Origin: Alphaproteobacteria bacterium
GTDB lineage: Bacteria; Pseudomonadota; Alphaproteobacteria; SHVZ01
Direction of reading: 5' to 3'
DNA: 36,174 nucleotides
NCBI GenBank assembly: GCA_016869285.1
Contig: VGEN01000030.1
Span: forward strand, 1 to 36,174
Under the pieces are notes generated by a model. The model was not told the origin of the DNA and searched no databases. It was given only the letters and a program-made list of their open reading frames with translations. Shown piece after piece: positions 1-8,228 of this stretch. Position numbers and translations under genes: made by a program. Position 1 is the first letter of the stretch; each line of letters starts with the position of its first letter.

Positions 1-228
1 GTGCGCGAAGCCATCGAGGCGGCAGGCGCGACGCGCTTGTTCTTGCCTCCCTATAGCCCGGACTTCAACCCAATCGAGCAAGCCTTTGCCAAGCTGAAGG
101 CCTATCTGCGAAAGGTGGCCGCACGAACCAAGGACGCCCTATGGCAGGCCATCGCTGACGCTCTCGACGCCTTCACACCACACGAATGCGCCAACTACTT
201 TCGAAACTCAGGCTATGAACCAGAATGA
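1..228 (+). CDS. IS630-family transposase, C-terminal fragment
   Basis: Only the last ~75 residues are present and the reading frame is open to the left edge of the window. The segment LPPYSPDFNPIEQAFAKLK (residues ~15-33) is the hallmark end of the DDE catalytic domain of IS630 transposases: the Glu of NPIE is the third catalytic acidic residue. The tail (ANYFRNSGYEPE) is also typical of this family. The first two catalytic Asp residues would be upstream of the window. The GTG at position 1 is in frame but is not the real start. The neighbouring ATC-hydrolase-like gene runs towards it and ends at the element's edge, so the IS lies directly downstream of a host gene. Confidence 0.9.
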   Translation: MREAIEAAGATRLFLPPYSPDFNPIEQAFAKLKAYLRKVAARTKDALWQAIADALDAFTPHECANYFRNSGYEPE

Positions 229-241
229 TCGGAAAATGCTC
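1..241 (+). mobile_element. Right end of an IS630-family insertion sequence (left part outside the window)
   Basis: The window opens inside an IS630-type transposase gene and the element ends shortly after its stop codon. The sequence between the stop (226-228) and about 241 (GATCGGAAAATGCTC) looks like the terminal inverted repeat. The next dinucleotide, TA at 242-243, would be the TA target that IS630/Tc1-mariner elements duplicate. The left end and left repeat lie outside the window, so the exact boundary is inferred. Confidence 0.7.
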
Positions 242-729
242 TAGCTTCGCTCCAAATGCAGGCAGCAGCAGCCTGACTTGCCTTCGGTCCAGGTCTCGGC
301 CGAGAACTTCACGCCGCGGCCGACGAAGACGCCGTTGTCGAAGTGCCCGGCGATCTTGCAGATCGTCGCCATGTCGGCGGCCGGCAGCTTCGCTTCCTCC
401 CAGGCCTCCTTCAGCGGGCAGACCGTCACCTGGATATGGATGCCGCCCTTATCGTCGCGCCGGACATCGGTCGGGAACAGGCGGCCGTTCGCCGGCGAGA
501 CGGCGAGGAAGCGCTCGCCGATCTTGACCGGATCGGCGGGCATGCCGCGGAAGAGCGCGTCACCGGCGGCTTTGCCGCGGCGTTCGATCGCGCGCGCGAG
601 CAGTGCCCCGGCTTTTTCCGGTCCGAGCTCGCGGCGAAGCTCGTCGTAGATCTCCCAGTAGATCAGCGCGCGGTTCTTGAAGGCGTCCTTGAGCTCGCGT
701 TCGAGCTGGCCGGCATCCCTGCCCGTCAA
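241..729 (-). CDS. L-2-amino-thiazoline-4-carboxylic acid hydrolase family protein (PF14196-like)
   Basis: 162 residues from a TTG start that overlaps the stop of the upstream aminotransferase (TTGA, 726-729); there is no in-frame ATG before residue 63, so coupled TTG initiation is the best reading. The pattern matches the ATC hydrolase family: VTVCPLKEAW (Cys104) followed by ATICKIAGHFD (Cys124, Asp131). Family members open the thiazoline ring of 2-amino-thiazoline-4-carboxylate on the way to cysteine, but most homologues have unknown substrates. Three consecutive cysteines (154-156) sit seven residues from the C-terminus. No signal peptide or membrane segment is visible. The stop codon falls on the TA at the IS630 boundary, so the last residues may have been altered by the insertion. 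Family assignment is fairly firm; the substrate is unknown. Confidence 0.7.
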   Translation of the reverse strand: MTGRDAGQLERELKDAFKNRALIYWEIYDELRRELGPEKAGALLARAIERRGKAAGDALFRGMPADPVKIGERFLAVSPANGRLFPTDVRRDDKGGIHIQVTVCPLKEAWEEAKLPAADMATICKIAGHFDNGVFVGRGVKFSAETWTEGKSGCCCLHLERS

Positions 730-2120
730 CGGATGTCGCCCTCTTCCTTGAGCAGCTTGAGCGTCGAGCGGAACGCGTCCGCCGTCTTCTGCAGATCGGC
801 ATCGCTGTGCACCGCCGACATGACGCCGCCGGGGCCGCCATTGAGATCGACGCCGTTCGCCAGCATGCCGAGCCGGATCTTGTGCGTGATGTTGGCGCTC
901 CACGCGCCCTTGAGCTCGTCCGGGTCAACCGCGAACGGATCGAAGCTCCTGGCGTCGACCGCGCGCTTCTTCGGGTTGGTGAAGATGTGGAAGCCGGCGA
1001 AGGTGCCGAAGGCGGCCCAGGGCACGCTCTCGGCATGGATGACGTCGTTGAGGAGCCCGCGCAGCTTGGCTGCGGAGGCGTTGGCGCGTTTGCAGGCATC
1101 GGTGTTCTTGATGATGGTCAAGGCGGCGATGCCGGCCGCGGCCGAGATCGGGTTGGCGTTGTAGGTGCCGGGGTGCTGGATCTTCTCGACGCCTTTCGCC
1201 TTGGTCTGGGCGAAGTCGAGCAGCTCGAGGATATCCTTGCGCCCGACGATGGCGCCGCCCGGCAGGCCGCCGGCGACGATCTTGGCGAGCGAGGTCAGGT
1301 CCGGCGTGATCTTGAACTCGGCCTGGGCGCCGCCGGGCGAGACGCGGAAGCCCGTCACCACCTCGTCGAACATCAGGAGGATGCCCTTCTCCTTGGTGAT
1401 CTTGCGCAGGAAGGTAAGGAAGGACGGCTTGACCGGCACGCGCCCGAAGCTGGCGCCGGTCGGCTCCAGGATGACGAGCGCGATGTCGAGATTGGCCTCG
1501 ATCGCCTTCCGCGTGCCTTCCTCGTCATTGGCGGTCGCAAGCACCACGGCATCGGCCACGCCCTTGACCACGCCCGTGGTCGGCGAGCCGTCGAAATGGT
1601 TGGCCATGCCCGAGGTCATGTGGTCGTGCCAGCCATGGAAATGCGTCTTGAAGCGCAGCACCTTCTCGCGGCCGGTGAAGGCGCGCGCAAGGCGCACGCC
1701 CATCAGCGTCGCCTCGGTGCCGGAGGAGGTGAAGCGCACGCGCTCGGCCGAGGGCACCATTTCGTGGATCAGCTGGGCCCAGCGCACCTCGAGCGGGTGG
1801 CTGGCGCCGTAGTGGCTGCCCTTGGCGATCTGCTCCTGGACGGCCTTGGTCACCTCGGGGTGGTTGTGCCCGAGCAGCAGCGCGCCGTGGCCACCGAAAT
1901 AGTCGACATACTCGTTGCCGTCGACATCCCACTTATGCGCGCCCTGCGCCTTCTCGACATAAAGCGCGTAGGGCTCGAGGTAGCGGGAATCGTGGGTCAG
2001 CCCGGACGGGAACAGGTCGGAGGCCTGCTTGGAAAGCCTCTCCGAGCCCGGGGTCTTCTCCCGATAGCGCGAGACGATCAGAGAATTGCTGAGCCATTGC
2101 GCCGGGGCCTGGTCGGGCAT
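726..2120 (-). CDS. Class III PLP-dependent aminotransferase, glutamate-1-semialdehyde aminomutase-like
   Basis: 464 residues, the normal size for this family. SSGTEA (132-137) binds the PLP phosphate, FDEVVTGFR (251-259) carries the Asp that pairs with the pyridine nitrogen, and Lys280 in TSLAKIVAGGLPGGA is the Schiff-base lysine. The overall pattern resembles COG0001 (HemL-like) proteins, but it is longer than HemL at the N-terminus and its partner is not a haem gene, so true HemL function is unlikely. The ATG at 2120 is preceded by GGAG at a 6-base spacing. The stop overlaps the TTG start of the ATC-hydrolase-like gene, so the two are translated together and probably act on the same amino acid-derived compound. 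A transamination or amino-mutase step is inferred; the substrate cannot be read from sequence. Confidence 0.85.
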   Translation of the reverse strand: MPDQAPAQWLSNSLIVSRYREKTPGSERLSKQASDLFPSGLTHDSRYLEPYALYVEKAQGAHKWDVDGNEYVDYFGGHGALLLGHNHPEVTKAVQEQIAKGSHYGASHPLEVRWAQLIHEMVPSAERVRFTSSGTEATLMGVRLARAFTGREKVLRFKTHFHGWHDHMTSGMANHFDGSPTTGVVKGVADAVVLATANDEEGTRKAIEANLDIALVILEPTGASFGRVPVKPSFLTFLRKITKEKGILLMFDEVVTGFRVSPGGAQAEFKITPDLTSLAKIVAGGLPGGAIVGRKDILELLDFAQTKAKGVEKIQHPGTYNANPISAAAGIAALTIIKNTDACKRANASAAKLRGLLNDVIHAESVPWAAFGTFAGFHIFTNPKKRAVDARSFDPFAVDPDELKGAWSANITHKIRLGMLANGVDLNGGPGGVMSAVHSDADLQKTADAFRSTLKLLKEEGDIR

Positions 2121-2403
2121 CGCCCACTCCGTTGGGTTTGTGTCGGATCGGAAATGTCGCTCGGACAGGCCGGAGGCTAGTGCCTCGGCGGAGGCAAGGC
2201 AACGCCGGAGCTGCCCGGCGCAGGGGATGCCTGGATTTTCGTCCGAGCAGCGGGAGAGTGCGTCGATTTTCTGTCTCGCGCTCCGCCTCCGGTATCCCTA
2301 TATCTGTCGCGTCTTCAGGTCGGCCTGCGGCGAGCCCGCACGGAAACCTGATCGCTGGCCTGCTGCGGCAGGCTCGGCAGGCACAAACGAGGCCAAGGAG
2401 CGC
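2121..2403. promoter_or_regulatory. Divergent intergenic region with two short hairpins
   Basis: This 283-base gap separates the minus-strand aminotransferase from the plus-strand DUF6481 gene and must hold both promoters. Two GC-rich inverted repeats are visible: TGCCTC-ggcg-GAGGCA at 2181-2196 and GCCTGC-tgcg-GCAGGC at 2358-2373. The second lies 30 bases before the DUF6481 start and could influence its translation. No convincing -35/-10 pair was found. An open frame runs through part of the gap in phase with DUF6481 but has no family-like content. Confidence 0.3.
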
Positions 2404-2895
2404 ATGTACGGACATAAGGGAACGACCTTCAGCGACCGGCTGAAGGCATCGAGCGAGGCGCGGCAGCGCCTGTTGACGAAGTTCAAGGAGAAGGCGGAGG
2501 ACCCGGCGGTCGCCCAAAGGCGGGCGGAGCGCGAGGCGATCAACGCGGCGCGCGAAGCCCGCGAGACGGAGCGGCGGGCGGCGCGCGAGGCCGAGGAGGC
2601 ACGCGTGGCGGCCGAGAAGGCGGCGCGCGAGACCGAGGAAGCAAGGCTTGCAGCCGAAGAGGCGGCGAAGGAAGCGGCAGAACGGGCTGCACGGGAAGCC
2701 GCCGAAAAGGCCGCCCGCGCGGCTCGCGAGGCGGAGGAGAAGGCCGCGCGCGAGGCGCTGGAAGAGGAGCGGCGGATCGCCCGCGAGCTGCGCGAGGCGG
2801 AGCAGCAGGCCGCTCGTGACGCGCGCTACGCGGAGCGCAAGGCGCGCAAGGCGATGGGCAAGGGTAAGCTGAGGCGGGGCGGCGGGCCTTACTAG
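2404..2895 (+). CDS. DUF6481 family protein, Ala/Glu/Arg-rich coiled coil
   Basis: 163 residues. The N-terminus (TTFSDRLKASSEARQRLLTK) matches the short conserved head of DUF6481 proteins. Nearly everything from residue ~40 to ~150 is a charged Ala/Glu/Arg/Lys repeat (AAREAEE, AEKAARE and similar units) predicted to form one long helix or coiled coil, and the tail is basic and Gly-rich (GKGKLRRGGGPY). The ATG at 2404 is chosen because AAGGAG lies five bases upstream, although the frame is open further back. No signal peptide or catalytic motif is seen. The function of this alphaproteobacterial family is unknown. Its stop overlaps the end of the convergent dehydrogenase gene by four bases. Confidence 0.75.
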   Translation: MYGHKGTTFSDRLKASSEARQRLLTKFKEKAEDPAVAQRRAEREAINAAREARETERRAAREAEEARVAAEKAARETEEARLAAEEAAKEAAERAAREAAEKAARAAREAEEKAAREALEEERRIARELREAEQQAARDARYAERKARKAMGKGKLRRGGGPY

Positions 2896-3779
2896 GCGCC
2901 GCCCTTCAGCCATCCCGGCCGCTCATAGGCGGGGTTCGGGTAGGTGTAGAAGCCTTCGCCGGTGGCGACGCCGAGCCGGCCCTGCCGAACCATGTCGTAG
3001 AGCTTTTGCGGCGGCCGGTCGTCGTCTTTGCCGGATGCCTCGAAGTAGCGCTCCTCGATCTTGAGGATGGTGGCGAGACCCACCTGGTCCATGAGGCCGA
3101 AAGGCCCGTAAGGCGTGCCGAAGGTCAGCATCCAGGCGCGGTCGATATCTTCCGGGTGGCCGGAGCCGCGGCCCCATTGCTGCAGCACCTCCTTCTTGAT
3201 CGCGCGCCAGAGGCGGTTGAAGGAGTAGCCCATCTGCTCGACGCGGGTGAGGATCGGGATCATCCGGATCGCCTCGGCCCAGGCGAGCGCGAAGGCGATC
3301 GTTTCCGGCGCCGTCTTGGCGCCGCCCATGATCTCGACCAGGCCCTGCGAGCGCGGGTCGGTGAAGTTCATGTTGAAGAATCGTTGCGGTCGGCCGGAGG
3401 CGTCAGCGAGCGGCGAGCACGGCAGCGAGGAGGTATTGGAGCCCATATAAGCCGCCGTCGACAGTCTTTGGCCGATCTCGTCATGCACGCGCTGTTTCAG
3501 TTCCAGATCCTCCGGCACGTTCTCGAAGGCGAGCTGTGCGCCGTCGAGCGCCCGGTCGAGATCGCTGGTGAAGCTGAGGCTGCTCGCAAGGACTTGCCGC
3601 TCCGCGCCCTCGCTCCAGCCGTGAACCTGCCCCAGCGCCACCTCAAGCTGAGGCGCCGAGGTGTCGAAAGCGCGGGTCGGAATGCCGACACGGGCGCAGG
3701 CCCAGGCGACCTTGGCGCCCATGACGCCGCAGCCGATGACGGCGATGGGACGGGCGGGGTCGAAGGCGGGGAAGATCAT
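2892..3779 (-). CDS. 3-hydroxyacyl-CoA dehydrogenase family protein with altered active site
   Basis: 295 residues with the standard two-domain layout: a Rossmann fold with IGCGVMG (15-21) for NAD binding, then VPEDLELK (88-95), SNTSS (114-118) and a C-terminal helical domain ending in GEGFYTYP. In canonical enzymes the motif GxHFFNP supplies the catalytic His. Here the aligned stretch is NMNFTDP (136-142), with Asn138 at the His position, while the partner Glu149 in LVEI is kept. This suggests a divergent substrate or mechanism, for example a hydroxy acid not bound to CoA. The ATG at 3779 is preceded by GAGGACAAA. It lies downstream of the HerA-like gene on the same strand (60-base gap) and overlaps DUF6481 tail to tail by four bases. 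Confidence 0.8.
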   Translation of the reverse strand: MIFPAFDPARPIAVIGCGVMGAKVAWACARVGIPTRAFDTSAPQLEVALGQVHGWSEGAERQVLASSLSFTSDLDRALDGAQLAFENVPEDLELKQRVHDEIGQRLSTAAYMGSNTSSLPCSPLADASGRPQRFFNMNFTDPRSQGLVEIMGGAKTAPETIAFALAWAEAIRMIPILTRVEQMGYSFNRLWRAIKKEVLQQWGRGSGHPEDIDRAWMLTFGTPYGPFGLMDQVGLATILKIEERYFEASGKDDDRPPQKLYDMVRQGRLGVATGEGFYTYPNPAYERPGWLKGGA

Positions 3780-3839
3780 TTTGTCCTCACAGCGCGTCGG
3801 CGCGACGTATCGCACAGGTCGCCGGGCGCACGAAGATCG

Positions 3840-5387
3840 TCAACCCTTAAGGATCGAGCCGAGCAAGCCGCGCACGATCTGCCGGCCGATGGCCGAGCCG
3901 ATCGAAGAGCTGATCGAGCGCACGACGGTCTTCGCTGCGGTCTCGGCGAGGGTCTGACGCGGCCGTCCGGCCGGAGCACGGGGCATCCGCGACGGCGGGA
4001 GGCGCTGGCCGGTCGGTGGCGGCGCGGCGGGCGTCTCGCGCGGCTTTCCCCAGGGGTTGGGAATGCCGATCGCGTCCGCCGCCTTATCCCAGGGACTGCT
4101 CGACGGCGGCGGCTCGCTTGCCTTGGCGAGCTGCTCGAAGGCTGATTCGCGGTCGATCCTCTGGTCGTAACGGGTGCTGATCGGGCTCATCCCGAGCGTC
4201 GCTTGCCGCTCTTCTGCGATGATCGCGCCGAGGCGCGAGGCAGGCGGGCGGATCAGCGTGCGCGCCACCGGCGTCGGCGTACCGCGCTCGTCGAGAACCG
4301 AGACCAGCGCCTCGCCGATGGCGAGCTCGGAAATGGTCTTCTCGGTATCGAGGCCGGGGCTGGCGCGGAAGGTCTCGGCGACGGCGCGCACCGCCTTCTG
4401 GTCGCGCGGCGTGAAGGCGCGGAGCGCATGCTGCACTCGGTTGCCGAGCTGACCCAGCACGCTTTCCGGAATGTCGAGCGGGCTCTGGGTCACGAAGAAG
4501 ATGCCGACGCCTTTGGACCGGATAAGGCGCACGACCTGCTCGACCTTCTCGATCAGCGCCGGATTCGCATCCTTGAACAGGAGATGTGCCTCGTCGAAGA
4601 AGAAGACGAGCTTGGGCTTGTCGAGGTCGCCTGCCTCCGGCAGCGCCTCGAACAGCTCGGAGAGCAGCCAGAGGAGGAAGGTCGCATAGAGCCTCGGCCG
4701 CTGGATCAGCTGCTCGGCGGCGAGCACGTTGATCGCACCGCGCCCCTGCGCGTCGCACAGCAGGAGGTCGTTGAGGTCGAGCGCCGGCTCGCCGAAGAAA
4801 TGCTCGCCGCCTTGCTCCTCGAGCTGGAGCAGCGCCCGCTGGATGGCACCGACCGACTGCGGCGAGACCTGGCCGTAGGTCGCGCGCAGCGCCTCGGACT
4901 GCTCGCTCACATGCTGCAAGAGCGCCCGCAGATCCTTGAGGTCGAGGAGCAGCAGGCCTTCGTCGTCGGCAAGCTTGAAGGCGAGTGCGAGCACGCCTTC
5001 CTGAACCTCGTTCAGGCCGAGCAGACGCGCCAGCAGCAGCGGCCCGAGCTCGGAGATCGTGGTGCGCAACGGATGACCCCGGTCCCCAAGCAGGTCCCAG
5101 AAAATCACGGGAAAGGCCTGCGGCCGGTAGCCGGCGGAGCCGGCGATCTTGGCCCGCTCGACCAGCTTGGCATCGCCGCGGCCAGGCTGGCTCATGCCGG
5201 CGAGGTCGCCTTTCACGTCGGCGACGAAGACCGGCACACCGGCCGCCGACAGACCCTCGGCGAGGCCCTGCAGGGTCGCCGTCTTGCCCGTGCCGGTGGC
5301 GCCTGCGACCAGCCCATGGCGATTGGCCATCGCCGGGAGCAGGTGAACGGGTGCCTTCGCCTTGCCGATCAGAATGGGTTCTGCCAT
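3840..5387 (-). CDS. HerA-like ATPase (DUF853 / YjgR family)
   Basis: 515 residues. GATGTGKT (29-36) is the Walker A motif, [10 protein letters not shown] (261-270) is Walker B, and VTQSP (299-303) is the sensor region typical of helicase HerA-like proteins. The C-terminal ~90 residues are Pro/Ser-rich and end in a hydrophobic, Ser/Gly-rich segment. E. coli YjgR has the same layout and no well-established role; relatives of HerA move DNA in repair or plasmid functions. The ATG at 5387 begins [10 protein letters not shown], the usual family N-terminus; longer in-frame starts lack conserved sequence. The start faces RidA across a 76-base divergent gap. The cellular role is not known. Confidence 0.85.
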   Translation of the reverse strand: MAEPILIGKAKAPVHLLPAMANRHGLVAGATGTGKTATLQGLAEGLSAAGVPVFVADVKGDLAGMSQPGRGDAKLVERAKIAGSAGYRPQAFPVIFWDLLGDRGHPLRTTISELGPLLLARLLGLNEVQEGVLALAFKLADDEGLLLLDLKDLRALLQHVSEQSEALRATYGQVSPQSVGAIQRALLQLEEQGGEHFFGEPALDLNDLLLCDAQGRGAINVLAAEQLIQRPRLYATFLLWLLSELFEALPEAGDLDKPKLVFFFDEAHLLFKDANPALIEKVEQVVRLIRSKGVGIFFVTQSPLDIPESVLGQLGNRVQHALRAFTPRDQKAVRAVAETFRASPGLDTEKTISELAIGEALVSVLDERGTPTPVARTLIRPPASRLGAIIAEERQATLGMSPISTRYDQRIDRESAFEQLAKASEPPPSSSPWDKAADAIGIPNPWGKPRETPAAPPPTGQRLPPSRMPRAPAGRPRQTLAETAAKTVVRSISSSIGSAIGRQIVRGLLGSILKG

Positions 5388-5463
5388 CGCCACCGCCTTG
5401 TTTCCCCGGCTGCCCCAAAGCGGATATCGTGCGCGCCTACCCGTTTCAAGAGGAGCATCGCGC

Positions 5464-5931
5464 ATGTCCGGGCGCATCGAGGAAAGACTTAAGGAACTTA
5501 AGATCGAGCTGCCGAAGGCGGCGGCGCCCGCCGCGAACTACGTTCCCTACACGATTTCCGGCCGGCTGCTCTTCGTCGCCGGCCAGATCCCGATTCTCAA
5601 CGGCCAGCTCAAATATGTCGGCACCGTCGGCCAGGACCTCTCGATCGAAGACGGCCAGGCGGCGGCGCGGCTCTGCGCGCTCAACCTGATCGCCCAGGCC
5701 AAGGCCGCCTGCGGCGGCAATCTCGACAAGGTCGGCCGTGTCCTGAAGCTCGTCGGCTATGTCCAATGCGCGACCGGCTTCAAGGATCAACCGAAGGTGA
5801 TCAACGGCGCCTCCGACCTGATGGTGCAGGTATTCGGCGATTTCGGCCGGCACGCCCGCGCCGCCGTCGGCGCCAATGCGCTGCCGCTCGGCGTCGCCGC
5901 CGAGGTCGAGGGCACCTTCGAGCTGCTCTAG
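5464..5931 (+). CDS. RidA family protein (YjgF/YER057c/UK114)
   Basis: 155 residues, the length of the longer RidA subgroup. The trimeric RidA fold is recognised from the [15 protein letters not shown] segment, the [19 protein letters not shown] helix, the strand around [10 protein letters not shown] and the end [19 protein letters not shown]. Canonical RidA removes reactive enamine/imine intermediates made by PLP enzymes using an Arg near the C-terminal third. Here the corresponding region reads [10 protein letters not shown], where the usual RxxxGxxxLP spacing is kept. The ATG at 5464 follows AGAGGAG at a good distance. The next gene starts four bases after its stop, so the two are probably co-translated. 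Confidence 0.9.
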   Translation: MSGRIEERLKELKIELPKAAAPAANYVPYTISGRLLFVAGQIPILNGQLKYVGTVGQDLSIEDGQAAARLCALNLIAQAKAACGGNLDKVGRVLKLVGYVQCATGFKDQPKVINGASDLMVQVFGDFGRHARAAVGANALPLGVAAEVEGTFELL

Positions 5932-5935
5932 CGCC

Positions 5936-7096
5936 ATGGATGGCGACGCGCAGATCTCGGTCCGCGTCGTCGAGCGTATCGGTGCGATCGATGCGGCGGC
6001 GTGGAACGCCTGTGCGGGTGACGACAATCCGTTCCTTCAGCACGCCTTCCTCGCCGCGCTCGAGGAGTCGGGCAGCGTCGCGCCGGACACCGGCTGGCTG
6101 CCGCAGCATCTCCTCGCCGAGGACGAGAAGGGTCGCGTCCTCGGTGTCGTCCCTGCCTATCTGAAGAGTCACTCGCAGGGCGAGTACGTCTTCGATCATG
6201 GTTGGGCCGATGCCTATATGAAGGCCGGTGGCCGCTACTACCCGAAGCTCCAGATCGCCGTGCCGTTCACGCCGGCGACGGGGCGCCGCATCCTCCTGCG
6301 CCCCGATGCTGATCCGGATCTGTTCGAGCATCTCGCCGACGCGTCGCTGGTCCTGGCGCAGAAGCGCCGTGCCTCCTCGGTCCACATCACCTTTCCGACC
6401 GAGGCCGAGTGGAACCGGCTCGGCGAGGCCGGATGGGTCCGGCGCATGGGGCAGCAATATCACTGGATCAACGAGGGCTACCGAACCTTCGACGACTTCC
6501 TCGGCGCGTTGTCGTCGCGCAAGCGCAAGACGCTCCGCAAGGAGCGGCGCGAGGTCGCCGAGAGCGGCATCGTCGTGCGCGCGATCTCCGGATCGGAAAT
6601 CAAGGAAGAGCACTGGCGCACCTTTCATCGCTACTACCTCGACACGGTCGACCGCAAATGGGCGCATGCCTATCTCAACGAGGCCTTCTTCCTCCGCCTT
6701 GGCGAGACTTTCGCGCATCGCGTGGTGATGGTGATCGGCGAAGCCGGCGGAAGGATGATCGCCGGGGCGCTCAACCTTCTCGGCTCCGACACGCTCTACG
6801 GACGCAACTGGGGCGCCGACGGGGCCTACAAATTCCTGCACTTCGAGGCTTGCTATTATCGCGCCATCGACTTCGCGATTGAGCGGGGCTTGAAGAGGGT
6901 CGAGGCCGGCGCGCAAGGACCGCACAAGATCCAGCGGGGGTACTTGCCGACGCCTACCTACAGCCTGCACCACATCTTCGATCGCCGGCTGGCCGAGCCG
7001 GTGGCCGAGGCGCTGAAGCGCGAGCGCGCTCATGTCGCACGCGAGATCCGGAGGCTGATGGAGCTTTCTCCGTTCCGAAAGGAAAACGAGGAATGA
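5936..7096 (+). CDS. GNAT/FemAB-like acyltransferase (PF04339, COG3146)
   Basis: 386 residues covering the whole family length. Recognisable pieces are NPFLQHAFLAALEESG (31-46), LPQHLLAEDEKGRVLGVVPAYLKSHS with the following EYVFDHGWADAY segment, and the C-terminal EAGAQGPHKIQRGYLPTPTYSLHH motif. The family was once labelled peptidogalycan biosynthesis protein and has the double-GNAT fold of FemAB aminoacyl transferases. The substrate in proteobacteria is unknown. The ATG at 5936 lies four bases after the RidA stop; longer in-frame starts would extend into the RidA gene. The basic stretch SSRKRKTLRKERRE is a typical internal feature. The pairing with RidA suggests work on an amino acid or amine derivative, but this is only inferred. 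Confidence 0.85.
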   Translation: MDGDAQISVRVVERIGAIDAAAWNACAGDDNPFLQHAFLAALEESGSVAPDTGWLPQHLLAEDEKGRVLGVVPAYLKSHSQGEYVFDHGWADAYMKAGGRYYPKLQIAVPFTPATGRRILLRPDADPDLFEHLADASLVLAQKRRASSVHITFPTEAEWNRLGEAGWVRRMGQQYHWINEGYRTFDDFLGALSSRKRKTLRKERREVAESGIVVRAISGSEIKEEHWRTFHRYYLDTVDRKWAHAYLNEAFFLRLGETFAHRVVMVIGEAGGRMIAGALNLLGSDTLYGRNWGADGAYKFLHFEACYYRAIDFAIERGLKRVEAGAQGPHKIQRGYLPTPTYSLHHIFDRRLAEPVAEALKRERAHVAREIRRLMELSPFRKENEE

Positions 7097-7180
7097 AGTG
7101 GTTTTCGCCTCGGCCGCTTGAAATCGGGTACCCCTGCAGCCCACACTGACGCCAGTTCCATCGCCTCCCAGGAGAGAGAC

Positions 7181-8149
7181 ATGCGTTTCACTCGTCGTGA
7201 ATTCGCCCTGACGGCAGCCGCAGCGGCGGCTGTTGCCGGCCGCGGCGCCTTCGCCCAGGCCCCGGCCTTCTTCCGCATCGGCACCGGCGGCACCGCCGGC
7301 ACCTACTACCCGATCGGCGGCATCATCGCGAACGCGATCTCGGCGCCGCCACGCCTCGTGCTGACGGCACAGTCGTCCAACGGCTCGGTCGCCAACGTCA
7401 ACGGCATCGTCTCGGGCGCGCTCGAGTCCGGCTTCGCCCAGGCCGATGTCGCTCATTGGGCGCATACCGGCACCGGCCTGTTCGAGGGCAAGGAGAAGGC
7501 GGCCGATCTCCGCCTGATCGCCAACCTCTATCCGGAGAGCATCCACCTGGTCGCGGCGAAGAGCGCCAACATCAAGACGGTCGCCGACCTCAAGGGCAAG
7601 CGCGTATCGCTCGATGAGCCGGGCTCGGGCACCCTCGTCGATGCCAGGATCATCCTCGAGGGCTACGGCCTCTCCGAGAAGGATGTGAAGGCCGACTACC
7701 TCAAGCCGAACCAGGCGGCCGAAAAGATGCGCGACGGCGGCATGGACGCCTTCATCTTCGTCGGCGGCTACCCGACCAGCGCGATCACCGAGCTCGCAGC
7801 CGCCGGCCCCGGCATCGATATCGTGCCGATCGACGGCGCGCAGGCGGAAGCGATCCGCAAGAAGTACGCCTTCTTTGCCGCCGACGAGATCCCGGCGAAC
7901 ACCTACAAGGGCGCGGCGGCGGCGAAGACGCTCGCGGTCGGTGCGCAATGGGTAACCTCGGCCAAGGTGCCGGAAGCGCTGGTCTACGAGATCACCAAGG
8001 CTCTCTGGAGCGACAAGACCCGGGCTGCGCTCGACGCAGGCCACGCCAAGGGCAAGTCGATCCGCAAGGAGACAGCGACTGCCGGGCCGAGCGTGCCGTG
8101 GCATGCGGGCGCGGAGAAGTTCTACAAGGAAGCCGGGCTTCTCAAGTAA
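7181..8149 (+). CDS. TRAP-TAXI transporter solute-binding protein
   Basis: 322 residues. The N-terminus has a twin-arginine-type signal (TRREFALTAAAAAAVAG) with likely cleavage after AFAQA near residue 28. FRIGTGGTAGTYYPIGG (~31-47) is the signature of the TAXI family, and LKGKRVSLDEPGSGT (~138-152) is the matching hinge motif. The mature protein captures a small organic acid or amino acid in the periplasm and delivers it to the fused membrane subunit encoded next; TAXI ligands known elsewhere include glutamate and related compounds, but the ligand here cannot be predicted. The ATG at 7181 has GGAGAGA seven bases upstream. An 84-base gap separates it from the acyltransferase, so it probably has its own promoter. 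Confidence 0.92.
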   Translation: MRFTRREFALTAAAAAAVAGRGAFAQAPAFFRIGTGGTAGTYYPIGGIIANAISAPPRLVLTAQSSNGSVANVNGIVSGALESGFAQADVAHWAHTGTGLFEGKEKAADLRLIANLYPESIHLVAAKSANIKTVADLKGKRVSLDEPGSGTLVDARIILEGYGLSEKDVKADYLKPNQAAEKMRDGGMDAFIFVGGYPTSAITELAAAGPGIDIVPIDGAQAEAIRKKYAFFAADEIPANTYKGAAAAKTLAVGAQWVTSAKVPEALVYEITKALWSDKTRAALDAGHAKGKSIRKETATAGPSVPWHAGAEKFYKEAGLLK

Positions 8150-8177
8150 GCCGACTATCCCGACATCGTCGTCGTTC

Positions 8178-8210
8178 CGGCCCCTCCCTGCAGCCGCGGG
8201 CGAGGGGCCG
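8178..8210 (+). terminator. Stem-loop between TAXI binding-protein gene and permease gene
   Basis: CGGCCCCTC (8178-8186) pairs perfectly with GAGGGGCCG (8202-8210) around a 15-base loop. No T-run follows, so full termination is unlikely. Such hairpins between a binding-protein gene and its permease often stabilise the upstream message or weaken read-through, giving more binding protein than permease. The only Shine-Dalgarno-like GAGGGG near the permease lies inside the 3' arm. Confidence 0.5.
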
Positions 8211-8228
8211 TCCTTATCCGACCTGCCG

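Noticed and set aside
3006..4145. 379-codon plus-strand frame across the dehydrogenase and HerA-like genes
   Set aside because: It spans two real genes and the gap between them with no domain content.
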